A stretch of DNA of 64,000 nt from Chloroflexi bacterium HGW-Chloroflexi-4 (GTDB lineage Bacteria; Chloroflexota; Anaerolineae; Anaerolineales; Anaerolineaceae): NCBI GenBank assembly GCA_002840715.1, contig PHBW01000019.1, positions 36,890 through 100,889 of the forward strand. Direction: 5' to 3'. The translations under genes were made by a program, and so were the position numbers. Shown one piece after another: positions 44,786 through 52,450 of the stretch. Numbering within the stretch: the first letter of the stretch is position 1; every line of letters begins with the position of its first letter. Below the pieces are notes generated by a model. The model was given only the letters and a program-made list of their open reading frames with translations. It was not told the origin of the DNA and did not search any database.

Positions 44786-45649
44786 CCCTCCCGGTGCGGG
44801 GAAGACACTCATGGCGCGCGCTTTGCCAGCCATTCTGCCTCGCATGTCCGTGGATGAATCGCTCGACGTCACCCGCATCTACTCTGTTGCCGATGCACTG
44901 CCTGAAGGCATTCACCTCATCAAAAATCGTCCTTTTAGGGCACCGCACCACACCATCTCGAACGCCGGGCTGGTTGGTGGTGGCAACTGGCCGCACCCAG
45001 GTGAGATCTCGCTGGCGCACCGCGGTGTCTCTTTCTGGATGAACTGCCTGAATTCGGCAGCCGCACACTTGAAGTGCTGCGCCAGCCGCTTGAAGACAAG
45101 ATCGTCACCATCAGCCGCGCCCAGGGCACCTTAACTTTCCCTGCCAATTTTCAACTCGTGGCGGCCATGAACCCATGCCCCTGCGGTTATTACGGCGATG
45201 CTTACAAAGCCTGCACGTGTTCCCCCGGCACAGTGATCAAATACCAGCGCCGCATCTCCGGTCCGTTGATGGATCGGATTGACATTCATGTGGATGTGCC
45301 ACGTGTGGATTACGAAAAATTGAGCGAATATCGCCAGGGAGAGTCATCAGAGGTTGTCAGTCAGAGGGTGGAAACCGCCCGCCAAATCCAACGCGACCGC
45401 TTTGAAGGCACGACTCTAACTTGCAATGCAGATATGCATCCCGCCCAGGTGAGGCAGTTCTGCACCCTGGATGACCCCTGCCGCTCCCTGATGCGGGCTG
45501 CCATGAACCAGCTTCAACTTTCCGCCCGCGCCTACCACCGCATCCTCAAACTGGCGCGCACGATTGCCGATCTTTCATCAAGCCAGAACATTCAACAAAC
45601 CCATTTGGCCGAAGCGCTGCAATATCGTCCGCGGGTGAGTGATATTTAA
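44778..45649 (+). pseudogene. comM: comM/yifB 3' part, with one-base deletion
   Basis: Remainder of ComM: Walker A MIGPPGAGKTLMARAL, Mg-chelatase-type ISNAGLVGGG, then (after a frame change) LPEFGSRTLEVLRQPLEDK, VAAMNPCPCGYYGD, ISGPLMDRIDIHVDVPRV and the C-terminal SARAYHRILKLARTIADL. A single base is missing after GGTGT at 45028. The decayed copy at 33.67 kb reads GTGCTCTTTCTGGATGAA, while this one reads GTCTCTTTCTGGATGAA. Excision of the element would therefore not restore comM unless the deletion is a sequencing error. The combined length would be about 509 aa, normal for the family. Confidence 0.93.
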
Positions 45650-45679
45650 AAGTAGTGATTTAGTGTCAGAAATTCAAAG

Positions 45680-46222
45680 CTAGGATTTTCTCAACCAAAT
45701 TCGTGGGAAGAAAAAGGGTGTGGATTTCTTATATTCCACATAATCCTGGCCAAAACGCATTTCCAATTCGCGCTCTTCAAATTTCTTGAGGTAGGTCACC
45801 AGTAATCCCCCGATGATAAGCACCAACAATATCGAAGAAAGCGACCCCATCAATATGCCGACACCCAGGTAAGCCGTGATCGTGCCAAAAGTCATCGGAT
45901 TGCGGCATTGTTTGAACGGACCGTCGATCAGCAGTTTTTGGGTCGGCATCATCGGCAGTGGCGTGCCGCTGGCGCGGCTAAGCTGCGAATAGATGGACCA
46001 AAAACCATAGATCACTCCCAGCACTATCAATGGAATTCCAATAACAAAGTTGAGAACGCCATGGTAGAGTTCGGGGAGATGTAATGATGAATCCAACCGC
46101 GGAAGAAGGATCACCAGCAAATAAGGAAGGATGAGCACAAAGAGAAAAAATGCAGGGATCAGAGCAAGCAGTCTATGTTTGAGTGAATATTCCCGACTGG
46201 CCCATTTTTTATAGCGATTCAT
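45680..46222 (-). CDS. isoprenylcysteine/phospholipid-methyltransferase-like membrane protein
   Basis: 180 aa with about four membrane segments. The C-terminal half contains the ICMT/PEMT pattern CRNPMTFGTITAYLGVGILMGS and EERELEMRFGQDYVEYKKSTPFFFPR, which forms the SAM site at the membrane. The substrate is unknown. Proteins of this family methylate lipids or, in bacteria, various small molecules. The ATG at 46222 follows GGAGG at four bases. Confidence 0.85.
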   Translation of the reverse strand: MNRYKKWASREYSLKHRLLALIPAFFLFVLILPYLLVILLPRLDSSLHLPELYHGVLNFVIGIPLIVLGVIYGFWSIYSQLSRASGTPLPMMPTQKLLIDGPFKQCRNPMTFGTITAYLGVGILMGSLSSILLVLIIGGLLVTYLKKFEERELEMRFGQDYVEYKKSTPFFFPRIWLRKS

Positions 46223-46369
46223 AATTCCTCCTTTTTGGTCGAGTTTTTTCAACCAATAAAAGCTTTTGATCTTAACAAAGGATTTATTTCAGTATACCCA
46301 TCAAGGCGCGGAATACAAAATAAGGGTAAACTTTAATAATCACTCTTTCTTTGTTATTCAGGAGAAAAT

Positions 46370-46597
46370 ATGTCATACACATTAAAATCAAAGTTGGGCG
46401 ACCTGCTTAAAGATGCAGTGGCTGTTAAGGTTGTAGAAAAATACGCGCCGGGCATCACCACAAATCCGATGATCGGCCTTGCCAAGGGTATGGCTTTGGA
46501 TGCTCTGCTGGCCATGCCGCAGGCCAAACAATATGGCATCACCAAAGAAATGGTGCTGCGAGTATTAGCAGAGATTGAAACCATAAAGAATAAATAA
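46370..46597 (+). CDS. small conserved-looking hypothetical protein
   Basis: 75 aa, helical (SKLGDLLKDAVAVKVVEKYAPG, GLAKGMALDALLAMPQAKQYGITKEMVLRVLAEIE). No signal peptide. CAGGAG precedes the ATG and the codon use is like that of the host, so it is likely a real gene. I do not recognise a named family. Confidence 0.65.
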   Translation: MSYTLKSKLGDLLKDAVAVKVVEKYAPGITTNPMIGLAKGMALDALLAMPQAKQYGITKEMVLRVLAEIETIKNK

Positions 46598-46685
46598 ATG
46601 TAGTATTGTAGATGACAGGCTTTTTTAACCTATTGATTAGCTTTTGGAGCTATTAGTCCTAATTGGAATTTAATTTGCGTACTAA

Positions 46686-47624
46686 TTAGATAATGGGATA
46701 CGTATACCCATTATCTATTTTATCTGTGGCATTAAGATGAGTCTTTAAATATTGACCACAATTACTTCCAATAAAGTTTTCTTCAACATTTCCAATACTT
46801 ACAATCACCTCAAATCCCGCTGCACGTAAAGCAGAGACAATTTCATCACTCTGGTTCGTTGAACTGATGTCAAGATGTGATTTTAATTTCATTTCAACGG
46901 CTCGATATGTTGGATTAATCGGTGTAATTTTAATTATGAATTTTTCTGGCGAAAAGAATTTTTTGAGAATATTAGCATCAAGGGGCGATTGTTGAGCAAG
47001 TGCGAAGTTTAACGTAATCTTGCGATCCCCTGCTGAATAAAATCTTTCACCATAATCAGCCATTTCATTAAACCCCAATTTATTAATCGGAATTATCTTA
47101 TCGCGAAGCTTCTCATCTGTAGTATGGATTGAGAATTGAAATTGAAATTGGCCGGCTGAATAAAATTCATTTTTTATGTCAATCAGTTGATCATAGAAAC
47201 GCTTACACTTTGCAGGGGCAACAGTTGATATTGATGGCATAAGACCTGGAGCTTGATATCGATGAGGCAGTTTTTTTAAAGACTCAAGAACGGCGGGATT
47301 AAGCGCAGGCTCACCCATTCGAGAAAACTGTATCTTAAATTGTTTTGAAGGAATCACCCCATCAGGAAACCGTTGATAAACAAGAAAATCAATTTGCTCG
47401 AGAATTTCTTCTGATGTTGGATTGCCCTTATAAAAACCGCCTGCATCGCACATGGCACAGTGGACCGGACATCCATACATGGTAGAAACCAGGAGAACCC
47501 ATTTTTCCATTCGTGTAAAAGGTGGAATGACCGATTCAACACATTCAACCAGTTTGCCGTTTTCTTGTTCGATTATATAAACAATTGTGGAGTCTTCTTT
47601 ACCTGTGGATGAGACTACTTTCAT
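46686..47624 (-). CDS. RlmN/Cfr-like radical-SAM protein, shortened
   Basis: 312 aa. It aligns by eye with the catalytic core of RlmN: LVSTMYGCPVHCAMCDAGGF (CxxxCxxC for the 4Fe-4S cluster), FSRMGEPALNP (MGEP box), LNFALAQQSPLDANILKKFF, and a C-terminal SNCGQY matching the methyl-carrying Cys of ACGQL. The N-terminal RNA-binding domain of true RlmN is missing. The resolving Cys of RlmN (Cys118, in CVSSQxGC) is Leu here (LVSTMYGC). So it keeps the Cys that becomes methylated but lacks its partner, and rRNA methylation seems unlikely. The start at 47624 follows GGAG at seven bases and overlaps the upstream gene by 26 bases. Confidence 0.85.
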   Translation of the reverse strand: MKVVSSTGKEDSTIVYIIEQENGKLVECVESVIPPFTRMEKWVLLVSTMYGCPVHCAMCDAGGFYKGNPTSEEILEQIDFLVYQRFPDGVIPSKQFKIQFSRMGEPALNPAVLESLKKLPHRYQAPGLMPSISTVAPAKCKRFYDQLIDIKNEFYSAGQFQFQFSIHTTDEKLRDKIIPINKLGFNEMADYGERFYSAGDRKITLNFALAQQSPLDANILKKFFSPEKFIIKITPINPTYRAVEMKLKSHLDISSTNQSDEIVSALRAAGFEVIVSIGNVEENFIGSNCGQYLKTHLNATDKIDNGYTYPII

Positions 47625-48498
47625 TTGCATTCTCCAGAATTCTATGGTGAATGGCCATACCAGCACTGATGCCATCGCCGACTGCAATGGCAGCTTGTCT
47701 AAATAAGCCATTTTTTACGTCACCAACAAAGTGGAGGATGCCCTTTTTTTCAAATTCTGCAGCATTTTTCAAAACCGCAGGTGAAATGTAATCAATTTGA
47801 GGTTCCCGACCGATTGCACCGACAATGTAATCAGATTGGAATCGCTTCAAACCGAATGGGCTGGAACATTCCACATTCATATTGCCCTCGGGATTTATAT
47901 GAAGATTTACTATCTTGGTCTTAGGGTAATATTTAATATTCTGATGCTTTTCTGCCTTATTTTTAAGTTGCTCCAAACATTTTGTTTGATCAGAATGATT
48001 AAGAATTATAACCGAATTATTTTTGGCCAGGTTTAGGGCATAATCGTAAGCGATATCACCGCTGCCAATGACAATTAGTTTTTTCCTGCAGACATCTTTA
48101 ATCGTCTCAAGATCATAAAAAATTCTTGTTTCTAAATCATGATTGATATAAAAACCACTTAATCGTTTAGGTTTGGTGCCAGAAGCCACTACAACAAACT
48201 TGGACTTATAAATCGATTGTTCAGTAGCAACTTCAAAGACCCCATCACTCCAGCACAGTTTTTCTACACCATCCATGGTTATCTTTGGTAGCCCAATTTG
48301 CTCCACAAATAAAGCCCCCAACTCCGGTCCTGAAATTCCTCTAGGGAAACCGGGATAATTTTCAACCCAATTCGCATTCCAGATTAATCCACCAGCACGT
48401 AATTTCTCAATAAGACGCCACTTTATGCCATGACGCCGCAACTGGATCGCTGTTGCAATCCCGGCAGGACCACCACCTATGATTATCACATCATCCAT
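47599..48498 (-). CDS. thioredoxin-reductase-like FAD enzyme lacking CxxC
   Basis: 299 aa. FAD-binding VIIIGGGPAGIATAIQL at the N-terminus, NADPH-binding KLIVIGSGDIAYDYALN at about 150, and the family C-terminal FVGDVKNGLFRQAAIAVGDGISAGMAIH. In ordinary TrxB a redox CATC motif lies just before the NADPH domain. Here that stretch (HDLETRIFYDLETIKDVC) has no CxxC. The enzyme probably passes electrons to something other than thioredoxin, such as a ferredoxin or the adjacent radical-SAM enzyme. It overlaps the isochorismatase gene by 8 bases and the radical-SAM gene by 26. Confidence 0.88.
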   Translation of the reverse strand: MDDVIIIGGGPAGIATAIQLRRHGIKWRLIEKLRAGGLIWNANWVENYPGFPRGISGPELGALFVEQIGLPKITMDGVEKLCWSDGVFEVATEQSIYKSKFVVVASGTKPKRLSGFYINHDLETRIFYDLETIKDVCRKKLIVIGSGDIAYDYALNLAKNNSVIILNHSDQTKCLEQLKNKAEKHQNIKYYPKTKIVNLHINPEGNMNVECSSPFGLKRFQSDYIVGAIGREPQIDYISPAVLKNAAEFEKKGILHFVGDVKNGLFRQAAIAVGDGISAGMAIHHRILENANESSLIHR

Positions 48499-49162
48499 GA
48501 TTATGCCCCGCAATAGAAATTATTGTGTTTGCCAGAGCTGGTGTCGCGAAACCATGGGCGAGATTAAGTAAGGTGGCTTGGTGAAATGCTTCATTATAAG
48601 TAGCAGTTCCGTCTACCGTAAAATAAACTTCGTAATCCCGCATGAACGCTGATCTGGCAGTTGTCTCACAACACAAATGTGTCATCACTCCGCAAATAAC
48701 AAGTTGCCTGATCTTATGTTCAGATAATATACCATCCAGACTGGAATTAATAAATGCATCATAACGGGTTTTGATAATAACTATCCCATCGCCGGTATCA
48801 ATACGTGGATCAATTTCGCTCAAATCCATTCCCTCGCTAAGCACCTCTTTCCACCAAGCAGCCATCAATCCTGCATTTTGAGGGGTGTTAATGTGTTTGG
48901 TAAAAATGACTGGAAGGTTAGATTGCCGATAAACGCTAATAAGTCCATTTACTTTGGGTAGAATTGCCGTTGAACTTGGGATAAATGCGTGGGATGTGTC
49001 ACAAAGAAAATATTTCTGCATATCCAACACGAGGAGTGCAGATTGATTCAAACTCGAAGGCAGGTGACTTCTTCGAACTGCCTTTTCAGTTGCTTCCAAA
49101 AATCGGCGTGAGGTTTCGTCGACAGAAGAAAGTGAAAAATATTGTTCTTTTAGAATTCCCAT
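48491..49162 (-). CDS. isochorismatase-family hydrolase
   Basis: 223 aa. The cysteine-hydrolase fold has catalytic Asp in SALLVLDMQKYFL, Lys near IKTRYDAFINSS and the nucleophile Cys in ICGVMTHLCCETTARSAFMRDY. The family includes nicotinamidase, N-carbamoylsarcosine amidase and isochorismatase. The substrate is not clear. The ATG follows CAGGA at five bases. It is the first gene of a translationally coupled trio with a TrxR-like flavoprotein and an RlmN-like radical-SAM protein, which suggests a small biosynthetic or catabolic pathway. Confidence 0.88.
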   Translation of the reverse strand: MGILKEQYFSLSSVDETSRRFLEATEKAVRRSHLPSSLNQSALLVLDMQKYFLCDTSHAFIPSSTAILPKVNGLISVYRQSNLPVIFTKHINTPQNAGLMAAWWKEVLSEGMDLSEIDPRIDTGDGIVIIKTRYDAFINSSLDGILSEHKIRQLVICGVMTHLCCETTARSAFMRDYEVYFTVDGTATYNEAFHQATLLNLAHGFATPALANTIISIAGHNHG

Positions 49163-49366
49163 AATTATCCTGAAAATATGTGGCTATATTCAGTAGCTCT
49201 TTTTGGAAACTATTTGAGTTTATTAAAATTGCACAACGAGAATTTCATAATTTTATTCTACTTAAAGGTCAACTTGATTGCCAGGCACTAATCATATCCA
49301 AACCAAATTCTAATGTAATGAGGGGTTTAAAGTAGCGGGAATAATATCAGAGGATTGACGAAAATT

Positions 49367-50374
49367 TCAACTATCCAATAACCCATTCGGCAAGATCATC
49401 ACCTTCTTGACACCCGGGTCGTGTTTGTCCATCAACTCCAATCCAACTAACAAGTCCTCAAGCGGCAGACGGTGCGAAATCAGAGACTCAACTTTTACCT
49501 CGCCGCTTTGCAGCAGTCTTACCGCCTGGATCGAGTTGCGTACAGAGGTGAATGAAGACAAAAAGGTCAAACCCTTTTGGAAAATCTTGAAGGCGTCCAG
49601 TTCCATCAACTTGCCCGAGGGTGGCACACCAAACAGCAGCACAGTGCCGCCTTTTCGTACGAAATCAATCGTACGGTTCATCACGGGGATGGCGCCTGTG
49701 GCGTCAATCACCACATCAAATTCATCCTGAGGCAGATCTTCCATGCGGCGCATCACCTGGTCAGCCCCAAGCTCACGAGCCAGGGCAATTCTCCCCGGAT
49801 TGGTTTCAAGCATGGTGATATTCGCAGCGCCTTGAAGTCTCACCATTTGCAGCAGAAGATCGCCGATGGGTCCAGCACCTAAAATAGCCACCTTGTCAGC
49901 AAGGTGGATTCTTGCGCGTTCGATGCCATGGATGACACAGGAGAGCGGCTCCACAAATGCACCCTTCTCAAAGGGCAGGTCACCTATGCTGAAAACTGCC
50001 TTTTCAGGAGCGCACACGAACTGCTCCATGCCGCCGGGGAGCGTCACCCCCACCGCCTGCCAATTCTTGCAAAAATTCTGGCGGTTATTAAGACAATGGC
50101 TGCAATTATCACAGGCTATATTTGGTTCCACGGCTACGCGGTCACCCACCTTGAAACGCTTGACACCGCTGCCAACCGCCCTCACCACTCCCGCAAACTC
50201 ATGCCCCGGGATGACAGGATAACTGCCCAGGTACTCACCTTTAAAAATATGCAGATCCGTGCCGCAAATGCCGCTAGCCTTAACCTCAATCAAGACTTCG
50301 AGATGAGCAGGAGTTGGCAAATCACATTCAATGAGACTTAGTTCGCCTGGCTTGTGGATCATCATACTTTTCAT
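49367..50374 (-). CDS. zinc-dependent medium-chain alcohol/polyol dehydrogenase
   Basis: 335 aa. Catalytic zinc ligands occur in GICGTDLHIFKG and GHEFAGVVRAVGSG. The structural zinc loop is CDNCSHCLNNRQNFC. The NAD-binding turn is VAILGAGPIGDLLLQM, with an acidic residue after strand 2 (MLETN). It resembles sorbitol/threonine/butanediol dehydrogenases. The exact alcohol is unknown. The start at 50374 follows CAGGAG at six bases. The gene is monocistronic. Confidence 0.92.
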   Translation of the reverse strand: MKSMMIHKPGELSLIECDLPTPAHLEVLIEVKASGICGTDLHIFKGEYLGSYPVIPGHEFAGVVRAVGSGVKRFKVGDRVAVEPNIACDNCSHCLNNRQNFCKNWQAVGVTLPGGMEQFVCAPEKAVFSIGDLPFEKGAFVEPLSCVIHGIERARIHLADKVAILGAGPIGDLLLQMVRLQGAANITMLETNPGRIALARELGADQVMRRMEDLPQDEFDVVIDATGAIPVMNRTIDFVRKGGTVLLFGVPPSGKLMELDAFKIFQKGLTFLSSFTSVRNSIQAVRLLQSGEVKVESLISHRLPLEDLLVGLELMDKHDPGVKKVMILPNGLLDS

Positions 50375-50564
50375 GGTTTGCTCCTGCGTTTCCATTTATG
50401 CGAGTGAATAATGTTAAGAAAGATTAAATCCCCTAAGTGCCTTAATGTCAATGTCATTGAAAAATAAGTTAACAATCTCATTAGAATATATATTCTTTCA
50501 CCCTTGTCGTCCGATAATTTGTATTATTATCAGTGCATACCGCAAATTATTGGATTAGACGTAA

Positions 50565-51326
50565 ATGGCTAGAAAAAGCACTTTAATTCAAAAAGATAAA
50601 CATCCTTCTACACAAAGCAGCGAACCCCTGATTAACGTTAGTGATGTGGTTAAATCATTTAAAACTGCCGGCGAAGATTTTTTTGCACTCAACGGCATTA
50701 CTTTTAACGTCTACCCCGGAGAATTCCTTGGTATCATCGGAAAATCCGGTGCAGGCAAAACCACCCTCGTAAATATGATTACCGGAGTTGACCACCTTAC
50801 TTCTGGTCAGGTGAGTGTCAACACCAACAATCGCAAGGTTTCGATTCATCATTTTAATGAAGACCAGCTCGCCCTCTGGCGCGGACAGAACATGGGCGTG
50901 GTCTATCAATCCTTTCAACTGCTGCCCATGCTCTCATTATTAGAAAACATCATGCTGCCGATGGATCTTTGCGGCAATTACAGCCCATCTCAAAGCCGCG
51001 AAAAAGCCTACGAACTGCTGCGCATGGTCGAGCTGGAAGATCATGCCAAGAAACTGCCCAAATTCATCTCGGGCGGTCAGCAGCAGCGTGTTTCAATTGC
51101 GCGCGCACTCGCAAATGATCCCCCCATCATTATCGCGGATGAGCCCACCGGCAGCCTCGATTCCATCACCGCGGACCACGTTTTCGGCGTATTTGAAACT
51201 CTCAAAAATCAAGGCAGGACCATACTCATGGTCACGCATGATAAAAGTCTGTCTCCCCGCTTCACCCGCACTCTGGTCATTCAAGATGGTGAATTGGCTC
51301 ACGACTCGCAAACGGAGGCTATGTGA
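50565..51326 (+). CDS. ABC transporter ATPase, MacB/LolD type
   Basis: 253 aa. Walker A GKSGAGKTT (about residue 61), Q-loop region VVYQSFQLLPMLSLLENIM, signature FISGGQQQRVSIARAL, Walker B IIIADEPTGSLD and H-loop MVTHD. All are canonical. It is the first of four genes with overlapping ends (GTGA, ATGA), forming a MacAB-like export or mechanotransmission system. Promoter candidates lie in the 170-base divergent gap before it. Confidence 0.94.
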   Translation: MARKSTLIQKDKHPSTQSSEPLINVSDVVKSFKTAGEDFFALNGITFNVYPGEFLGIIGKSGAGKTTLVNMITGVDHLTSGQVSVNTNNRKVSIHHFNEDQLALWRGQNMGVVYQSFQLLPMLSLLENIMLPMDLCGNYSPSQSREKAYELLRMVELEDHAKKLPKFISGGQQQRVSIARALANDPPIIIADEPTGSLDSITADHVFGVFETLKNQGRTILMVTHDKSLSPRFTRTLVIQDGELAHDSQTEAM

Positions 51327-52450
51327 CCAATATTTTCTCCTCCTCCATCCCCGCGATTGAGATGCAAAAAGTACAAAAAGTGTTTAAAAATGCCGCGGGC
51401 ACTTTTCACGTCCTCAAAGGGTTGGACCTGCAACTTGCCCAGGGAGAATTTGTCTCCATTGTTGGCAAATCCGGCAGCGGAAAATCCACGCTGCTTAATA
51501 TGATTACCGGCATTGACCATCCCACCGGCGGCAATGTGATCGTCAACGGTGTTAATGTGCACACCATGAATGAGAGCACGCGTTCGTTATGGCGCGGCAA
51601 CAACCTCGGCATCGTGTTTCAATTCTTTCAGCTCCTGCCCATGCTTACGCTGCAAGAAAACGTGATGCTGCCCATGGATTTTGTCAACAAATACGATTTT
51701 GACGAGCGCCCCAAACGCGCCATGGAACTACTCACCTTGGTCGGGCTTGAAAAACAGGCGCATAAACTGCCCACCACCGTCTCCACCGGGCAGCAGCAGT
51801 GCGCCGCCATTGCGCGGGCTTTGGCGACCGATCCCCCCGTGATCGCCGCGGATGAACCCACCGGCAATCTCGACACAAAATCTTCTGATGTAATCATCAG
51901 TCTTTTTGACCACCTGGTCAGATCAGGCAAAACCATTGTCATGGTCACACATGACCCCTCCCTGACCGAACGCACCTCAAGAACGGTGGTCATCTCGGAT
52001 GGCGAATTGATCAATGAAACGGTTGCCAAGGCTTTCGTAAACCTTTCTCATCATCAATTACTTGACTTAACCCACAATCTCGAGAATTTTAATTTTGCAC
52101 CAGGCGAAGCCATTTTGACACAGGATCAATCGGTGGAATATCTATATCTGATCGTCACTGGTAATGTTGATATCAGCCTGCGCAACCCCAAGGGCAAGCG
52201 GCTCATTGTCACTTCTCTTAAACCGGATCAATTCTTTGGCGAGATCGAATTGACAGGCAGTGGACGCTCCATTGCGAATGTTACGGCTTCCGCCGAGACC
52301 CCTGTCAGTCTGGTAGGCATCAAACGCGAGAAATTCCTTGAAATATTGGCGAGTTCACAAATCACTGAAGAAGCTATTCAAAATGTTGTTCGCCACCGCC
52401 TTGAAGAAAACCGCTCTGCAAGACAAAAAATGAATGGCGGCAAACCATGA
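51323..52450 (+). CDS. ABC ATPase fused to a cyclic-nucleotide-binding-like domain
   Basis: 375 aa. Residues 1-230 form a second MacB-type ATPase (Walker [10 protein letters not shown], Walker [20 protein letters not shown]). Its signature reads [15 protein letters not shown] instead of (L/I)SGGQQQR, so this half-site may be weak. Residues about 245-360 form a Crp/CNBD-like beta-barrel ([40 protein letters not shown]), where the Glu and Arg of the phosphate-binding cassette appear to be kept. The GTG start overlaps the previous stop. The fusion suggests allosteric control of the transporter by a small ligand. Confidence 0.88.
   Translation: MTNIFSSSIPAIEMQKVQKVFKNAAGTFHVLKGLDLQLAQGEFVSIVGKSGSGKSTLLNMITGIDHPTGGNVIVNGVNVHTMNESTRSLWRGNNLGIVFQFFQLLPMLTLQENVMLPMDFVNKYDFDERPKRAMELLTLVGLEKQAHKLPTTVSTGQQQCAAIARALATDPPVIAADEPTGNLDTKSSDVIISLFDHLVRSGKTIVMVTHDPSLTERTSRTVVISDGELINETVAKAFVNLSHHQLLDLTHNLENFNFAPGEAILTQDQSVEYLYLIVTGNVDISLRNPKGKRLIVTSLKPDQFFGEIELTGSGRSIANVTASAETPVSLVGIKREKFLEILASSQITEEAIQNVVRHRLEENRSARQKMNGGKP

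Noticed and set aside
49577..50341. Plus-strand frames of up to 145 aa over the alcohol dehydrogenase
   Set aside because: Antisense shadows. The minus-strand dehydrogenase is complete with zinc and NAD motifs.
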